This document shows positions 20,709-29,031 of a stretch of 64,000 nucleotides of DNA, one piece after another. The stretch's first letter is position 1; the number at the start of each line of letters is the position of its first letter. The position numbers and the translations under genes are program-made. Under the pieces are notes generated by a model that saw only the letters and a list, made by a program, of their open reading frames with translations, did no database searches and was not told the origin of the DNA. Origin of the DNA: Leifsonia aquatica H1aii (lineage in GTDB: Bacteria > Actinomycetota > Actinomycetes > Actinomycetales > Microbacteriaceae); the NCBI RefSeq assembly GCF_000633535.1, contig NZ_AYMR01000009.1, positions 434,001 through 498,000 of the forward strand, in the 5' to 3' direction.

Positions 20709-22712
20709 ATGCCGCCCACCGCCGACCTCGCCGCCTCCCCGGTCGCCGCCTCCGTCGTCCGGACCACCGCGGTCGCCGCCTCTGTCGCTCTCGTCGCCGC
20801 CTCTGTCGCTCTCGTCGGGGCCGGTCCGCGTGCGGCCGGGTGGCTGGAGCGGTTCGGTGCCGCGCGCTCGATGCGCGCCGCGCCGCCTCCCGTGACGGTG
20901 CACCTGATCGACCCGTTCCCGCCGGGTGCCGGCCGTATCTGGCGGCGCGAGCAGTCGCCGCTGCTCAAGCTGAACTCGATGGTCGAGGACGTCACGATGT
21001 TCACCGACGACTCGTGCACGCTCGAGGGCCCGGTGCGTCCCGGTCCCTCGCTGCTCGAGTGGATGGAGGCCGTGCGCTCCGGGTCCCTCGACGACGCCCG
21101 CATCGTCGATCCGCTCGTGTGGGCCGAGGTCGGCCGTCTGCGGCGGGGCGACTTCCCGACCCGACGGCTGCAGAGCCACTACCTGGACTGGTTCCTGCGC
21201 CTGGCGATCTCCGCCCTCGACGACGGCGTGACCGTCGTCGTCCACCGCGACCGCGTGCAGGCGGTCGCGGGCACGCACGGTCCGCAGACCGTGTCCATCG
21301 CCGGCGGCGGCAGCCTCGTGGTCGACGCTGTCGTCTATGCGCTGGGCCACGCGGGAAGCGACCCTGCGGGGGAGTCGGCCCGGTTCGCGGGGTTCGCCGC
21401 CCGGCATGGCCTCGACTACCTCGCTCCCGCCTTCACGGCCGACGCCGATCTGGACGCGTTCGGAGCGGGTCGCACGGTCGCCGTGCGCGGCTTCGGTCTT
21501 GCCGCGGTCGACCTGATCGTGCTGCTGACGGAGGGGCGGGGCGGCCGCTTCGTGCCGGACCGGGGCGGCGACGGTGTGCGCTACCTGCCGAGCGGGCGGG
21601 AGCCGCGCCTGCTGATCGGTTCGCGCCGCGGCGTCCCCTACCGGTCGAAGATCTCCTCGCGGCTCGTCGGCGATCCTCCCGCGCTCCGCCACCTGACCCC
21701 GGAGGTCGTGGCCGCGCTGGCCGCCTCCACGGAGAAGCTGGACTTCCGCGAGGCCGTGTGGCCTCTGATCGCCCGCGAGCTCGTGAACGGCTACTACCGG
21801 GAGCTGTTCACCGGCCATCCCGAACGGGTCCGCATCGCCTGGCCGGAGTTCGTCGCCGAACTCGACCGGGTCGGGCAGGAGGGCGACGGCTACCGCGCTC
21901 TCGTCGCGCGCGCCCTCCGGCATCCCGATGACGCCCTGCACCTGGACGCGTTCGACCGGCCGCTCGACGGGGCACGGTTCGCCGACGCCGACGCGGTGCA
22001 GGAGGGGGTCCGCGCCCACCTCCGCGCCGATCTGCGTCAGCGCACCGATCCGGACGGCAGCGCGACCCTCGGCCTGTTCACGGCGCTGCTCCACGCCCTC
22101 TTCGCGATCGCCCCGCACCTCGCGGGGGACCTCTGGACCGAGGAGTCCCGCCGGCGCGACGTCGTGGGATGGTGGCCCGGCTACTTCAGCTACGTCGCCT
22201 CCGGACCGCCCCCGCATCGGCTGGAGGAGCTGATCGCCCTCTCGGAGGCCGGGATCGTCCGCTTCGCCGGCGCCGGGATCGGCGTCACCGCGGACGAGGC
22301 CGCCGGCCGGTTCCGGGTCGGCAGTGCGAGCGTCGCCGGCGAGACCGAGGTCACCGCCTTGATCGACGCCTGGCTGCCGGCCGCGACGGCCGAGACGAGC
22401 GACGAGCCCGCCCTGCGCGACCTGGTCGCGTCCGGCGCCGGATCGGTGCGCCACGGCCAGGTGCGCGTCTCGGCGACCGATGCCCGGGTGCTGCGCCCGG
22501 ACGGCTCCCCGCATCCCGCGCGCTGGGCGATCGGCCCCTTCACGACGGCACCCTTCGCCGGCGCCTTCTCCCGTCCGGGCACCGACGCCCTCGCCTTCCG
22601 CGAGAACGACCGGGTCGCCCAGGCCGTGCTCGACGTGCTCACCGCGCGCTCGCGCTCGCCGCTCGCGACCCCCGCTCCCGCCCCCGCTCCCGCTCCCGCT
22701 CCCGCGAGGTGA
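20709..22712 (+). CDS. FAD/NAD(P)-binding protein (NAD_binding_9-like)
   Basis: A 667-residue flavoprotein. The dinucleotide-binding loop is VALVGAGPRAAGWLERF at about residues 33-49, followed by VTVHLIDPFPPGAGRIWRR and LLKLNSMVEDVTMF. An internal FAD-associated segment is VVDAVVYALGHAG. It matches the layout of large actinobacterial FAD/NAD(P) proteins of the NAD_binding_9 type, whose reactions are mostly unknown. The N-terminus carries two exact 7-residue repeats (VAASVAL) from a 21-nt tandem duplication. The C-terminus ends in Ala-Pro repeats, and the stop codon lies in the first unit of the adjoining hairpin array. It diverges from the GNAT-ABC operon and may supply electrons or an oxidase step to that pathway. 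Confidence 0.8.
   Translation: MPPTADLAASPVAASVVRTTAVAASVALVAASVALVGAGPRAAGWLERFGAARSMRAAPPPVTVHLIDPFPPGAGRIWRREQSPLLKLNSMVEDVTMFTDDSCTLEGPVRPGPSLLEWMEAVRSGSLDDARIVDPLVWAEVGRLRRGDFPTRRLQSHYLDWFLRLAISALDDGVTVVVHRDRVQAVAGTHGPQTVSIAGGGSLVVDAVVYALGHAGSDPAGESARFAGFAARHGLDYLAPAFTADADLDAFGAGRTVAVRGFGLAAVDLIVLLTEGRGGRFVPDRGGDGVRYLPSGREPRLLIGSRRGVPYRSKISSRLVGDPPALRHLTPEVVAALAASTEKLDFREAVWPLIARELVNGYYRELFTGHPERVRIAWPEFVAELDRVGQEGDGYRALVARALRHPDDALHLDAFDRPLDGARFADADAVQEGVRAHLRADLRQRTDPDGSATLGLFTALLHALFAIAPHLAGDLWTEESRRRDVVGWWPGYFSYVASGPPPHRLEELIALSEAGIVRFAGAGIGVTADEAAGRFRVGSASVAGETEVTALIDAWLPAATAETSDEPALRDLVASGAGSVRHGQVRVSATDARVLRPDGSPHPARWAIGPFTTAPFAGAFSRPGTDALAFRENDRVAQAVLDVLTARSRSPLATPAPAPAPAPAPAR
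20772..20813 (+). repeat. exact 21-nt tandem duplication inside a coding region
   Basis: The 21-nt unit at 20772-20792 is repeated exactly at 20793-20813. Each unit encodes VAASVAL. It lies immediately before the Gly-rich FAD/NAD loop of the flavoprotein, so changes in copy number keep the frame and lengthen the N-terminal arm. Confidence 0.9.
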
Positions 22713-23252
22713 GAGTCGTTGCGGGTATTCCGCCCGTTTACCCGCAAGAACTCACCCTTCGCCGGCGGCACCGCACCCCCGCTCCGCGAGGTGAGGGTTG
22801 TTGCGGGTATTCCGCGCGTTTACCCGCAACGACTCACCCTTCGTGGTCGGCACCGCCCCCCCCGCCCCCGCGAGGTGAGGGTTGTTGCGGGTATTCCGCG
22901 CGTTTACCCGCAATTACTCACCCTTCGTGGGCGCACCGTACCCCGCTCCCGCGAGGTGTGAGTTGTTGCGGGTATGTCGCGCGTTTACCCGCAACAACTC
23001 ACCCTTCGCGGGCGGCACCGCACCCCCCGCTGCGGCGAGGTGAGGGTTGTTGCGGGTGTTTCGCCCGTTTACCCGCAACTACTCACCCTTCGCGGGCGCA
23101 CCGCACCCCGCTGCGGCGAGGTGAGAGTCGTTGCGGGTATTCCGCGCGTTTACCCGCAACTACTCACCTTTCGTGGGCGCGCACAGCGCCCGACTCAGGC
23201 GAGGTGTGAGTTGTTGCGGGTATGTCGCGCGTTTACCCGCAACAACTCACCC
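22706..23252. repeat. array of seven tandem ~82-bp units, each with a long hairpin
   Basis: Units begin GAGGTG at 22706, 22788, 22872, 22953, 23037, 23118 and 23201, with spacings of 81-84 bp. Each has a left arm ending GTTGCGGGTA (GTTGCGGGTG in the fifth unit), a loop of about 10-12 nt and a right arm TACCCGCAA...CTCACC. In units 4 and 7 the 15-nt arms are exact complements. Others carry one or two mismatches or G-T pairs. Linkers are similar too (CCCTTCG..GGGCGGCACCGCACCCC). Variants occur in the order A B B C B A C. The array fills the gap between converging genes and supplies the stop codon of the flavoprotein gene. No protein or known element is recognised. Confidence 0.95.
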
Positions 23253-23302
23253 TTCGCGGGCGGCACCGCACCCGACGCCGGGGCGAGCGCGACGCAAGCG
23301 GG

Positions 23303-23812
23303 TCAGGGCTCCAGGGTGCCGAGCCAGCGGGTGAGGATGCGCTCGAGCGCCTGCGCGTCGGTCGGGGAGAGGTCGGCGAGGAGCCGCTGCTCGTTCGCCA
23401 TGTGCGCGGTGAAGGCGGCGTCGATCGTCGAGCGTCCGAGGGGGGTCAGCGCGACCACCCGTCCGCGGCCGTCGCCGTCGGCGGCGCGGCGCGTCACGAG
23501 TCCGGCATGCTCGAGCCGGTCCAGGCGCTTGGTCATCCCGCCGGTCGTGATCATCGTGTGTTCGGCCAGGTCGCCGGGCGTGCGCTCGTAGGGGGCTCCC
23601 GAGCGGCGCAGCGCGGCGAGCACGTCGAAGTCGCCTTCGCCGAGGCCGTGCTCGGCGTAGACGGCCGTGAGCTCGTCGGTCAGCCGGGCGGCGACGCGGT
23701 GGAGGCGGCCGATGACCCCCTGCGGCGCGACGTCGAGATCCGGGCGCTCGCGCCGCCACTCCTGCTGGATCCGCGCGACGTGATCGGGATGCTCCGGGAT
23801 GTCCTGCTGCAT
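23303..23812 (-). CDS. MarR-family transcriptional regulator
   Basis: A 169-residue winged-helix regulator. Helix-turn-helix and wing are seen in EGDFDVLAALRRSG, TPGDLAEHTMITTGGMTKRLDRLEHAGLV and the wing RRAADGDGRGRVVALTPLG. It diverges from an EamA transporter gene with 39 bp between the starts. That gap and the EamA start codon carry an 18-bp palindrome, so the protein probably represses the transporter and itself. The ligand is unknown. Confidence 0.92.
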   Translation of the reverse strand: MQQDIPEHPDHVARIQQEWRRERPDLDVAPQGVIGRLHRVAARLTDELTAVYAEHGLGEGDFDVLAALRRSGAPYERTPGDLAEHTMITTGGMTKRLDRLEHAGLVTRRAADGDGRGRVVALTPLGRSTIDAAFTAHMANEQRLLADLSPTDAQALERILTRWLGTLEP

Positions 23813-23843
23813 CCCACCACATTACCTTCCCGAGAAGCTAAAC

Positions 23844-23861
23844 TATCTTCCATGGAAGCTA
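23844..23861. promoter_or_regulatory. MarR operator candidate overlapping the EamA start codon
   Basis: TATCTTCCA-TGGAAGCTA is an 18-bp inverted repeat with 8 of 9 pairs, centred on the perfect TTCCATGGAA (23848-23857). The EamA ATG (23852-23854) is at its centre. A second half, GAAGCTAAA, occurs at 23834-23842, exactly 21 bp from its copy at 23855-23863. AGCTTCC-type palindromes are common MarR-family sites. Confidence 0.7.
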
Positions 23862-24769
23862 AATGGGGCTGGATCGCCCTCACCGCCGTCGCCCCGATCG
23901 CCTGGGGCTCCACCTACGTCGTCACCCGCGCCGTCCTCCCCGGCGAGCCGCTCTGGGGATCCGTGCTGCGTGCGCTGCCCGCCGGGCTGCTCCTCCTGTT
24001 GGTCAAACGGCGGATGCCGCGCGGCGCGTGGTGGTGGCGGTCGGCGGTGCTCGGGGTGCTCACCTCGGGCGGGTTCTTCGCGCTCGTCTACGCCGTGGCC
24101 CGGCTCCTGCCGTCCGGCGTCGCGTCCACGGTGATGGCCGCTTCGCCGCTCGCGATGATGGCGCTCGCCTGGATCGTGCTGGGCCAGCGGCCTCGCTTGC
24201 TCGCGTTGGCGGGCGGCGTCGCCGGCGCGATCGGGGTGGCGGTGATGCTCCTCGGTGCGGCGACGGGCGTCGATCCGCTCGGTGTCGTCGCGGCCGTGGC
24301 GGCGATGCTGCTGTCGTCCGTCGGCTATGTGCTCGTGACGCGGTGGGAGGGGGAGGTGGACGTGTTCTCGGCGACCTCCTGGCAGCTGATCGCGGGCGGC
24401 CTCCTGATGCTTCCGCTCGCGCTCGTGTTCGAGGGGGCGCCTCCCGCGCTCGACGGGCCGGCGATCGCGGGCTTCGCCTACGTGACGGTGATCGCGACCG
24501 CGGTCGCCTTCCTCGCGTGGTTCTCCGGACTGCGCCATCTCGGACCGGCGACCGTCGGGCTCATCGGCCTGCTGAACCCGGTCACGGGCGTGCTGCTCGG
24601 CGCCCTCGTCGCGGGGGAGACCCTGACCGGTCGGCAGCTGCTCGGTCTCGGGATCGTGCTCGCCGGGATCGCGGTCGGTCAGTCGGCCAAGGCGTCGAGA
24701 AAACCGCGGGTCGGAGCGAAGAACGTCGTGCCCGTGGCGGCGGTGGAGAAGTCCAGGATGCGGTCGTAG
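23852..24769 (+). CDS. EamA/DMT-superfamily transporter
   Basis: A 305-residue inner-membrane transporter with about ten hydrophobic segments in two EamA halves. The first half opens with WIALTAVAPIAWGSTYVVTR, the second with GVVAAVAAMLLSSVGYVLVTR. The conserved PIAWGSTY and GLIGLLNPVTGVLLGALVAGE motifs of DMT exporters are present. The C-terminal 30 residues run 91 nt into the 3' end of the converging DyP gene. It is probably an exporter of an amphipathic compound sensed by the MarR neighbour. Confidence 0.92.
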   Translation: MEAKWGWIALTAVAPIAWGSTYVVTRAVLPGEPLWGSVLRALPAGLLLLLVKRRMPRGAWWWRSAVLGVLTSGGFFALVYAVARLLPSGVASTVMAASPLAMMALAWIVLGQRPRLLALAGGVAGAIGVAVMLLGAATGVDPLGVVAAVAAMLLSSVGYVLVTRWEGEVDVFSATSWQLIAGGLLMLPLALVFEGAPPALDGPAIAGFAYVTVIATAVAFLAWFSGLRHLGPATVGLIGLLNPVTGVLLGALVAGETLTGRQLLGLGIVLAGIAVGQSAKASRKPRVGAKNVVPVAAVEKSRMRS

Positions 24770-25647
24770 GAGCCCGCCGGGTCGCCGATGAACATCCGTT
24801 CCAGCATCCGCTCGATCACCCACAGGGCGCGGGAGTAGCCGATGAAGTAGGTGCCGAACTCGGCCTGACCCGGACGGCCGAAGGGCATGTTGTCGCGCAG
24901 GATGTCGTGCTCGACGCCGTCCTCCCCGGTGATCGTCGCGAGCGTCTTGTGCGCCTTGCGGCCCTCCGTCACATCGTCGAGCTCGATGTTCTCGACCTTG
25001 GTCCGGCCGATCACGGCCTCCTGGTCGGGCACGGGCAGGGCGTTCCAGGCGCCGAGGTCGTGCAGGTACTTCTGCACGACGACGTAGCTCCCTCCGGCGT
25101 GCTCGGGATCCTCGTCGCCGACGATGGCGGCGCCGGGCAGGTCGGACCCCGTCGGGTTGGCGGTGCCGTCGACGAACCCGAGCAGGTCGCGGGAGTCGAA
25201 GTACCGGAAGCCCGTGACCTCGTCCACGACCGTCACCGCGTCGCCGAGGGAGGCCAGCAGCAGCCGCTCGAACTCGAACGTGAAGTCGCCGCGCTCGGCC
25301 CGGATGTGGAAGAGCAGGTCTCCGGGGGTCGAGATCGCGGTGTGCGCGCTTCCGCGGATCTCGCGGAACGGGTGCAGCTCGCGCGGTGGCGCCACCGCGG
25401 TGAGCCGGGGCCAGACGTCGGCGCCGATGGCGACGGTGCAGGACAGGTGCGCGTTCAGATCGCGGAACCCGACGGTCTTCACCAGTCCGGCGAGGTCGCC
25501 GAGCACGTCCGTGACGGTTGCGACGGCGTCCGGCGTGTCGCCGACCGTCACGACGAGGAAGACCGCCGCCCGCGAGAGCGGGGCGTCCACGCTCTGCGGG
25601 TCGATCGGGACGCGCTGCCAGCTGTGCTCTCCGGAGGTGTCGGGCAT
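24679..25647 (-). CDS. DyP-type heme peroxidase
   Basis: A 322-residue dye-decolourising peroxidase. The family motif GxxDG is GFVDGTANP with the catalytic Asp. The proximal His lies in the DDVTEGRKAHKTLATI region, and a conserved distal Arg in GYSRALWVIERML. It has no Tat signal, so it is cytosolic. It uses hydrogen peroxide to oxidise phenolic or porphyrin-like substrates. No encapsulin gene is adjacent and no encapsulin targeting tail is evident. ATG 25647 is chosen as the first start in line with the family length. Confidence 0.95.
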   Translation of the reverse strand: MPDTSGEHSWQRVPIDPQSVDAPLSRAAVFLVVTVGDTPDAVATVTDVLGDLAGLVKTVGFRDLNAHLSCTVAIGADVWPRLTAVAPPRELHPFREIRGSAHTAISTPGDLLFHIRAERGDFTFEFERLLLASLGDAVTVVDEVTGFRYFDSRDLLGFVDGTANPTGSDLPGAAIVGDEDPEHAGGSYVVVQKYLHDLGAWNALPVPDQEAVIGRTKVENIELDDVTEGRKAHKTLATITGEDGVEHDILRDNMPFGRPGQAEFGTYFIGYSRALWVIERMLERMFIGDPAGSYDRILDFSTAATGTTFFAPTRGFLDALAD

Positions 25648-25700
25648 GGCATCCACTCTGCCGTATCGCGGCCGTATCACGCATCGGCCGAAGAAGCGAT

Positions 25701-25990
25701 TTGGCATCCGACCCGCGACCGCTGATACCGTCGAAGGCGCCCCGGTGTGCTCCGACAGCACGGAACGGGGCCGTGAACCCAGCCCGCGACCCGGGCGCGC
25801 GGCCGTCACCAGCGGCCCGCCCAGGACGTACGGTCGGCTGGGCGTGGGTGCACCCCGATGGTCGCGCCGGCGGTGGTGATTCGCGTGGAAGGTCCGCGCT
25901 CGAGTCGCCCGGTTACCGCAGCACGCCCACCACCCGGGCGCAACCACCGGCCGACATCGCGCCTGTGCGATGCGTGCCTGCGGAGAGCAA
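25701..25990 (+). promoter_or_regulatory. promoter and ~255-nt structured leader of the osmoprotectant transporter
   Basis: TTGGCA (25701-25706) and GATACC (25724-25729) are 17 bp apart, giving a start of transcription near 25736. The leader opens with a strong two-part hairpin: GCCCCG and GTGCT pairing with AGCAC and CGGGGC (about 25738-25769). A later stem pairs CGCCCGG (25906-25912) with CCGGGCG (25934-25940). The leader ends at GGAGAG before GTG 25991. No reading frame or known riboswitch consensus was recognised in it. Confidence 0.5.
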
Positions 25991-27319
25991 GTGAGCGAGT
26001 CTGTCGCCGTCGAGGCGAGGAACATCTACAAGGTATTCGGGCGCAAGCCCCAGGAGGCGGTCCGCCGCCTCCGGGACGGCGCCACCCGGAAGGAGGTCTC
26101 CGGGCAGGGGACCGCGGCCGTGATCGACGCGAGCCTGACGGTCAACCGCGGCGAGATCTTCGTCGTCATGGGACTGTCCGGCTCCGGCAAGTCGACCCTG
26201 ATCCGCCTCCTGAACGGGCTCCTGGAGCCGACCGCGGGCGAGGTCGAGGTGATGGGGACGACCATCACCGGCCTGACCGGCAAGCGGCTGCGGGAGGTGC
26301 GCCAGCGCCACATCTCGATGGTGTTCCAGCACTTCGCCCTGCTGCCGCACCGCACGGTGCTCGACAACATCGCCTACGGGCTGGAGGTGCGCGGCACGCC
26401 GAGCGCCGAGCGCCGCGCCCGCGCCGAAGAGGTGCTGGAGCTCGTCGGCCTGGGCGGCTGGGGCGACAAGCTCCCCAGCGAGCTCTCCGGCGGGATGCAG
26501 CAGCGGGTCGGTCTCGGTCGCGCGCTGGCCGCCGACACCGATGTGCTGCTGATGGACGAGGCGTTCTCGGCCCTCGACCCGTTGATCCGCCGCGAGATGC
26601 AGGAGCAGCTGCTCGAGCTGCAGGGCACCCTCGGCAAGACGATCGTCTTCATCACCCACGATCTCAACGAGGCGATGTTCCTCGGCGACCGGATCGCCGT
26701 GATGCGCGACGGCCGGATCGTGCAGACGGGGACACCGGAGGAGATCCTCACCGACCCCGCCAACGATTACGTCGCCAGCTTCGTGCAGGACGTCGACCGG
26801 GCCCGCGTGCTGACCGCCGCGAGCGTGATGGAGCCGGCCCGCGCCCTCGTCACCGTCGCCGGAGGCCCGCGGGCCGCCATGCGCACGATGCGCGACCTCC
26901 AGACCTCCGCCGCGTTCGTCGTCGGCCAGGGGCGCACCCTGCTCGGCGCCGTGCGCGACCGAGACGTGATGCGTCAGGTGCGCGAGGGGCGCAGCGACTT
27001 GCGCGAGGTCATCCGGGAGGACATCGCCTCCGTCGACCGCGACGAGGTGCTGAGCGAGCTCGTCGAACCGTCGGTGGGCAGCGACCTGCCGCTGGCCGTC
27101 ATCGACGACAAGCAGAGGCTGCTCGGGGTCATCCCGCGCGTCACCCTGCTCGCCGCGCTCGGCAACGTCTCGAGCGACACGATGGAGATCCCCGTCATCG
27201 TGGAGCCGCCGGCGACCGTGTCGGTGGACGCGATGACCCTCGCGCTCAGCGAGACCGCGGGCGACGAACCGTCCGGTCGCGACGAACCGTCCGCCCGCGG
27301 TGAGGAGGTGCCCGCGTGA
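25991..27319 (+). CDS. glycine betaine/L-proline-type ABC transporter ATPase with CBS domains
   Basis: A 442-residue OpuAA/ProV-like ATPase. It starts VEARNIYKVFG, with Walker A GLSGSGKST, Q-loop VFQHFALLPHRT, signature LSGGMQQR, Walker B VLLMDEAFSALDP and switch His FITHDLNEAM. The last 150 residues hold two CBS motifs (MRTMRDLQTSAAFVV; PLAVIDDKQRLLGVI), which in OpuA sense ionic strength or c-di-AMP. GTG 25991 has GGAGAG 5 nt upstream. It overlaps the permease gene by 4 nt. Osmoprotectant uptake is the family role. Confidence 0.95.
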   Translation: MSESVAVEARNIYKVFGRKPQEAVRRLRDGATRKEVSGQGTAAVIDASLTVNRGEIFVVMGLSGSGKSTLIRLLNGLLEPTAGEVEVMGTTITGLTGKRLREVRQRHISMVFQHFALLPHRTVLDNIAYGLEVRGTPSAERRARAEEVLELVGLGGWGDKLPSELSGGMQQRVGLGRALAADTDVLLMDEAFSALDPLIRREMQEQLLELQGTLGKTIVFITHDLNEAMFLGDRIAVMRDGRIVQTGTPEEILTDPANDYVASFVQDVDRARVLTAASVMEPARALVTVAGGPRAAMRTMRDLQTSAAFVVGQGRTLLGAVRDRDVMRQVREGRSDLREVIREDIASVDRDEVLSELVEPSVGSDLPLAVIDDKQRLLGVIPRVTLLAALGNVSSDTMEIPVIVEPPATVSVDAMTLALSETAGDEPSGRDEPSARGEEVPA

Positions 27320-29031
27320 ACGGCTTCCGGCTCCCGCTCGGCGAGTGGGCCGACCACGTCGTCGACTTCGTGACCACGACCCTCGGCGGCTTCTTCGACA
27401 TCATCCGGATGATCTTCACCGGCCTGTTCGACGGGATGGACTGGCTGCTGCAGACGCCGCCGTTCTGGGGCATCATCCTCATCCTCGCCGTGCTCGCCGT
27501 CTGGTTGCGCGGCTGGATCTTCGGCGTCGGCACCGTCGTCGGGCTGCTCGTGATCGTGAGTGTCGACCAGTGGTCGAACGCCATGGACACGCTCGCGCTG
27601 GTGCTCGTCTCCGCGGCCATCGCCATCGCGATCAGTGTGCCGCTGGGCATCCTGGCCGCGCGGTCCAAGACGGCGTCCGCGATCATCCGGCCGGTGCTGG
27701 ACTTCATGCAGACGATGCCCGCCTTCGTGTACCTGATCCCGGCGCTCATCCTGTTCCGCGTCGGCGTCGTGCCCGGCATGGTCGCGACGATCGTCTTCGC
27801 GATGGCCCCGGGCGTGCGGCTCACCGAGCTCGGCATCCGCGGCGTCGACAACGAGCTGGTGGAGGCCGGACGAGCGTTCGGTTCGCCGCCGCGTCGCATC
27901 CTGCGCCAGATCCAGCTGCCGCTCGCGATGCCGTCGATCCTGGCCGGCGTCAACCAGGTGATCATGCTCTCCCTCTCGATGGTCGTCATCGCAGGCATGG
28001 TCGGCGCGGGCGGACTCGGGCGCGACATCGTCCAGGCGCTCAGCCGGGTGGATGTCGGGCTCGGCTTCGAGGCCGGTGTCTCCGTCGTGATCCTCGCGAT
28101 CATCCTCGACCGCCTCACCGCGTCGGTCGGCCGCGCCCGCCTGCGCATGCCCAAGCGTGCGCTCGCGGTGCTCGGCGCCGCCGTGCTCGTCGCGGTCGGC
28201 GGGACGGCCGTGACCGCCGCCTCCACCGCGTCCGGAGGCGAGAAGGGCACTGTGAAGGTCGCGGTGTTCAACGGCTGGCCCGAGGGCGAGGCCGTGTCGT
28301 ACCTGTGGAAGCACGTGCTCGAGAAGGAGGGCTACTCCGTCGACTTCGAGTACGCCGACGCCGGGCCCGCTTTCGCCGGCCTCTCCACCGGAGACTACGA
28401 CATCGCGTTCGACGGCTGGCTGCCGACCACCCACGAGGCCTACATGAAGAAGTACGGCTCGAAGGTCACCGACCTCGGTGCCTGGAACGACGAGGCCAAG
28501 CTCACGATCGCCGTGAACAAGGATGCGCCGATCGATTCGCTGGACGAGCTGGCCGCGCACTCCGCCGACTTCGGCAACCGCCTGGTCGGCATCGAACCCG
28601 GCGCCGGCTTGACGCAGGCGACGCAGGACAAGGTGATCCCCGGCTATGGCCTCGGCTCGATGGACTTCGTCACCTCGTCCACCCCGGCCATGCTCGCCGA
28701 GCTGACCGCGGCGATGAAGAAGGGCGACGACGTCGCGGTGACGCTGTGGCGGCCGCACTGGGCGTACGACGAGTTCGACCTGAAGGATCTGAAGGACCCG
28801 AAGGGCGCCCTCGGCGACGCCGAGTCCATCCACTCGATCGGCAGCGCGGACTTCACGAAGAAGTTCCCGGAGGTCGCCGGGTGGGTGAAGGGCTTCCGGC
28901 TGGACTCCGACCTGCTCTACTCGCTGGAGAACGTGATGTTCAACAGCGGGGCGCAGTCGTCCGAGTACGACGCGATCGTCACGAAGTGGATGGACGACCA
29001 CGCCGAATACGTGGAGTCCATCACCTCGTAG
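27316..29031 (+). CDS. fused osmoprotectant permease and substrate-binding protein (OpuAB-OpuAC type)
   Basis: A 571-residue protein in two parts. Residues 1 to about 290 are a ProW-like permease with about seven membrane spans and an EAA loop (VEAGRAFGSPPRRILRQIQLPLAMP). After a further hydrophobic segment (RALAVLGAAVLVAVGGTAV), residues 310-571 form an OpuAC-like receptor. It has FNGWPEGEAVSYLW, IAFDGWLPTTHE and VTLWRPHWAYDE, whose Trp residues form the aromatic betaine cage. The receptor thus stays tethered to the membrane and needs no lipobox. Gene order ATPase then fusion, with GTGA overlap, makes a two-gene complete importer. Confidence 0.95.
   Translation: MNGFRLPLGEWADHVVDFVTTTLGGFFDIIRMIFTGLFDGMDWLLQTPPFWGIILILAVLAVWLRGWIFGVGTVVGLLVIVSVDQWSNAMDTLALVLVSAAIAIAISVPLGILAARSKTASAIIRPVLDFMQTMPAFVYLIPALILFRVGVVPGMVATIVFAMAPGVRLTELGIRGVDNELVEAGRAFGSPPRRILRQIQLPLAMPSILAGVNQVIMLSLSMVVIAGMVGAGGLGRDIVQALSRVDVGLGFEAGVSVVILAIILDRLTASVGRARLRMPKRALAVLGAAVLVAVGGTAVTAASTASGGEKGTVKVAVFNGWPEGEAVSYLWKHVLEKEGYSVDFEYADAGPAFAGLSTGDYDIAFDGWLPTTHEAYMKKYGSKVTDLGAWNDEAKLTIAVNKDAPIDSLDELAAHSADFGNRLVGIEPGAGLTQATQDKVIPGYGLGSMDFVTSSTPAMLAELTAAMKKGDDVAVTLWRPHWAYDEFDLKDLKDPKGALGDAESIHSIGSADFTKKFPEVAGWVKGFRLDSDLLYSLENVMFNSGAQSSEYDAIVTKWMDDHAEYVESITS

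Noticed and set aside
22706-23252. CRISPR array
   Set aside because: The linkers between palindromes are themselves similar and GC-rich rather than unique spacers, unit period is about 82 bp with most of it conserved, and there are no cas genes.
22719-23591. Protein-coding frames running through the hairpin array
   Set aside because: They only translate the repeat in three frames (patterns like GYSARLPATTHPS), have no start signals, and change frame character between units.
25736-25990. Naming the osmoprotectant leader as a known riboswitch
   Set aside because: I compared by eye with glycine, ydaO (c-di-AMP), guanidine and TPP consensus motifs and found no convincing match.
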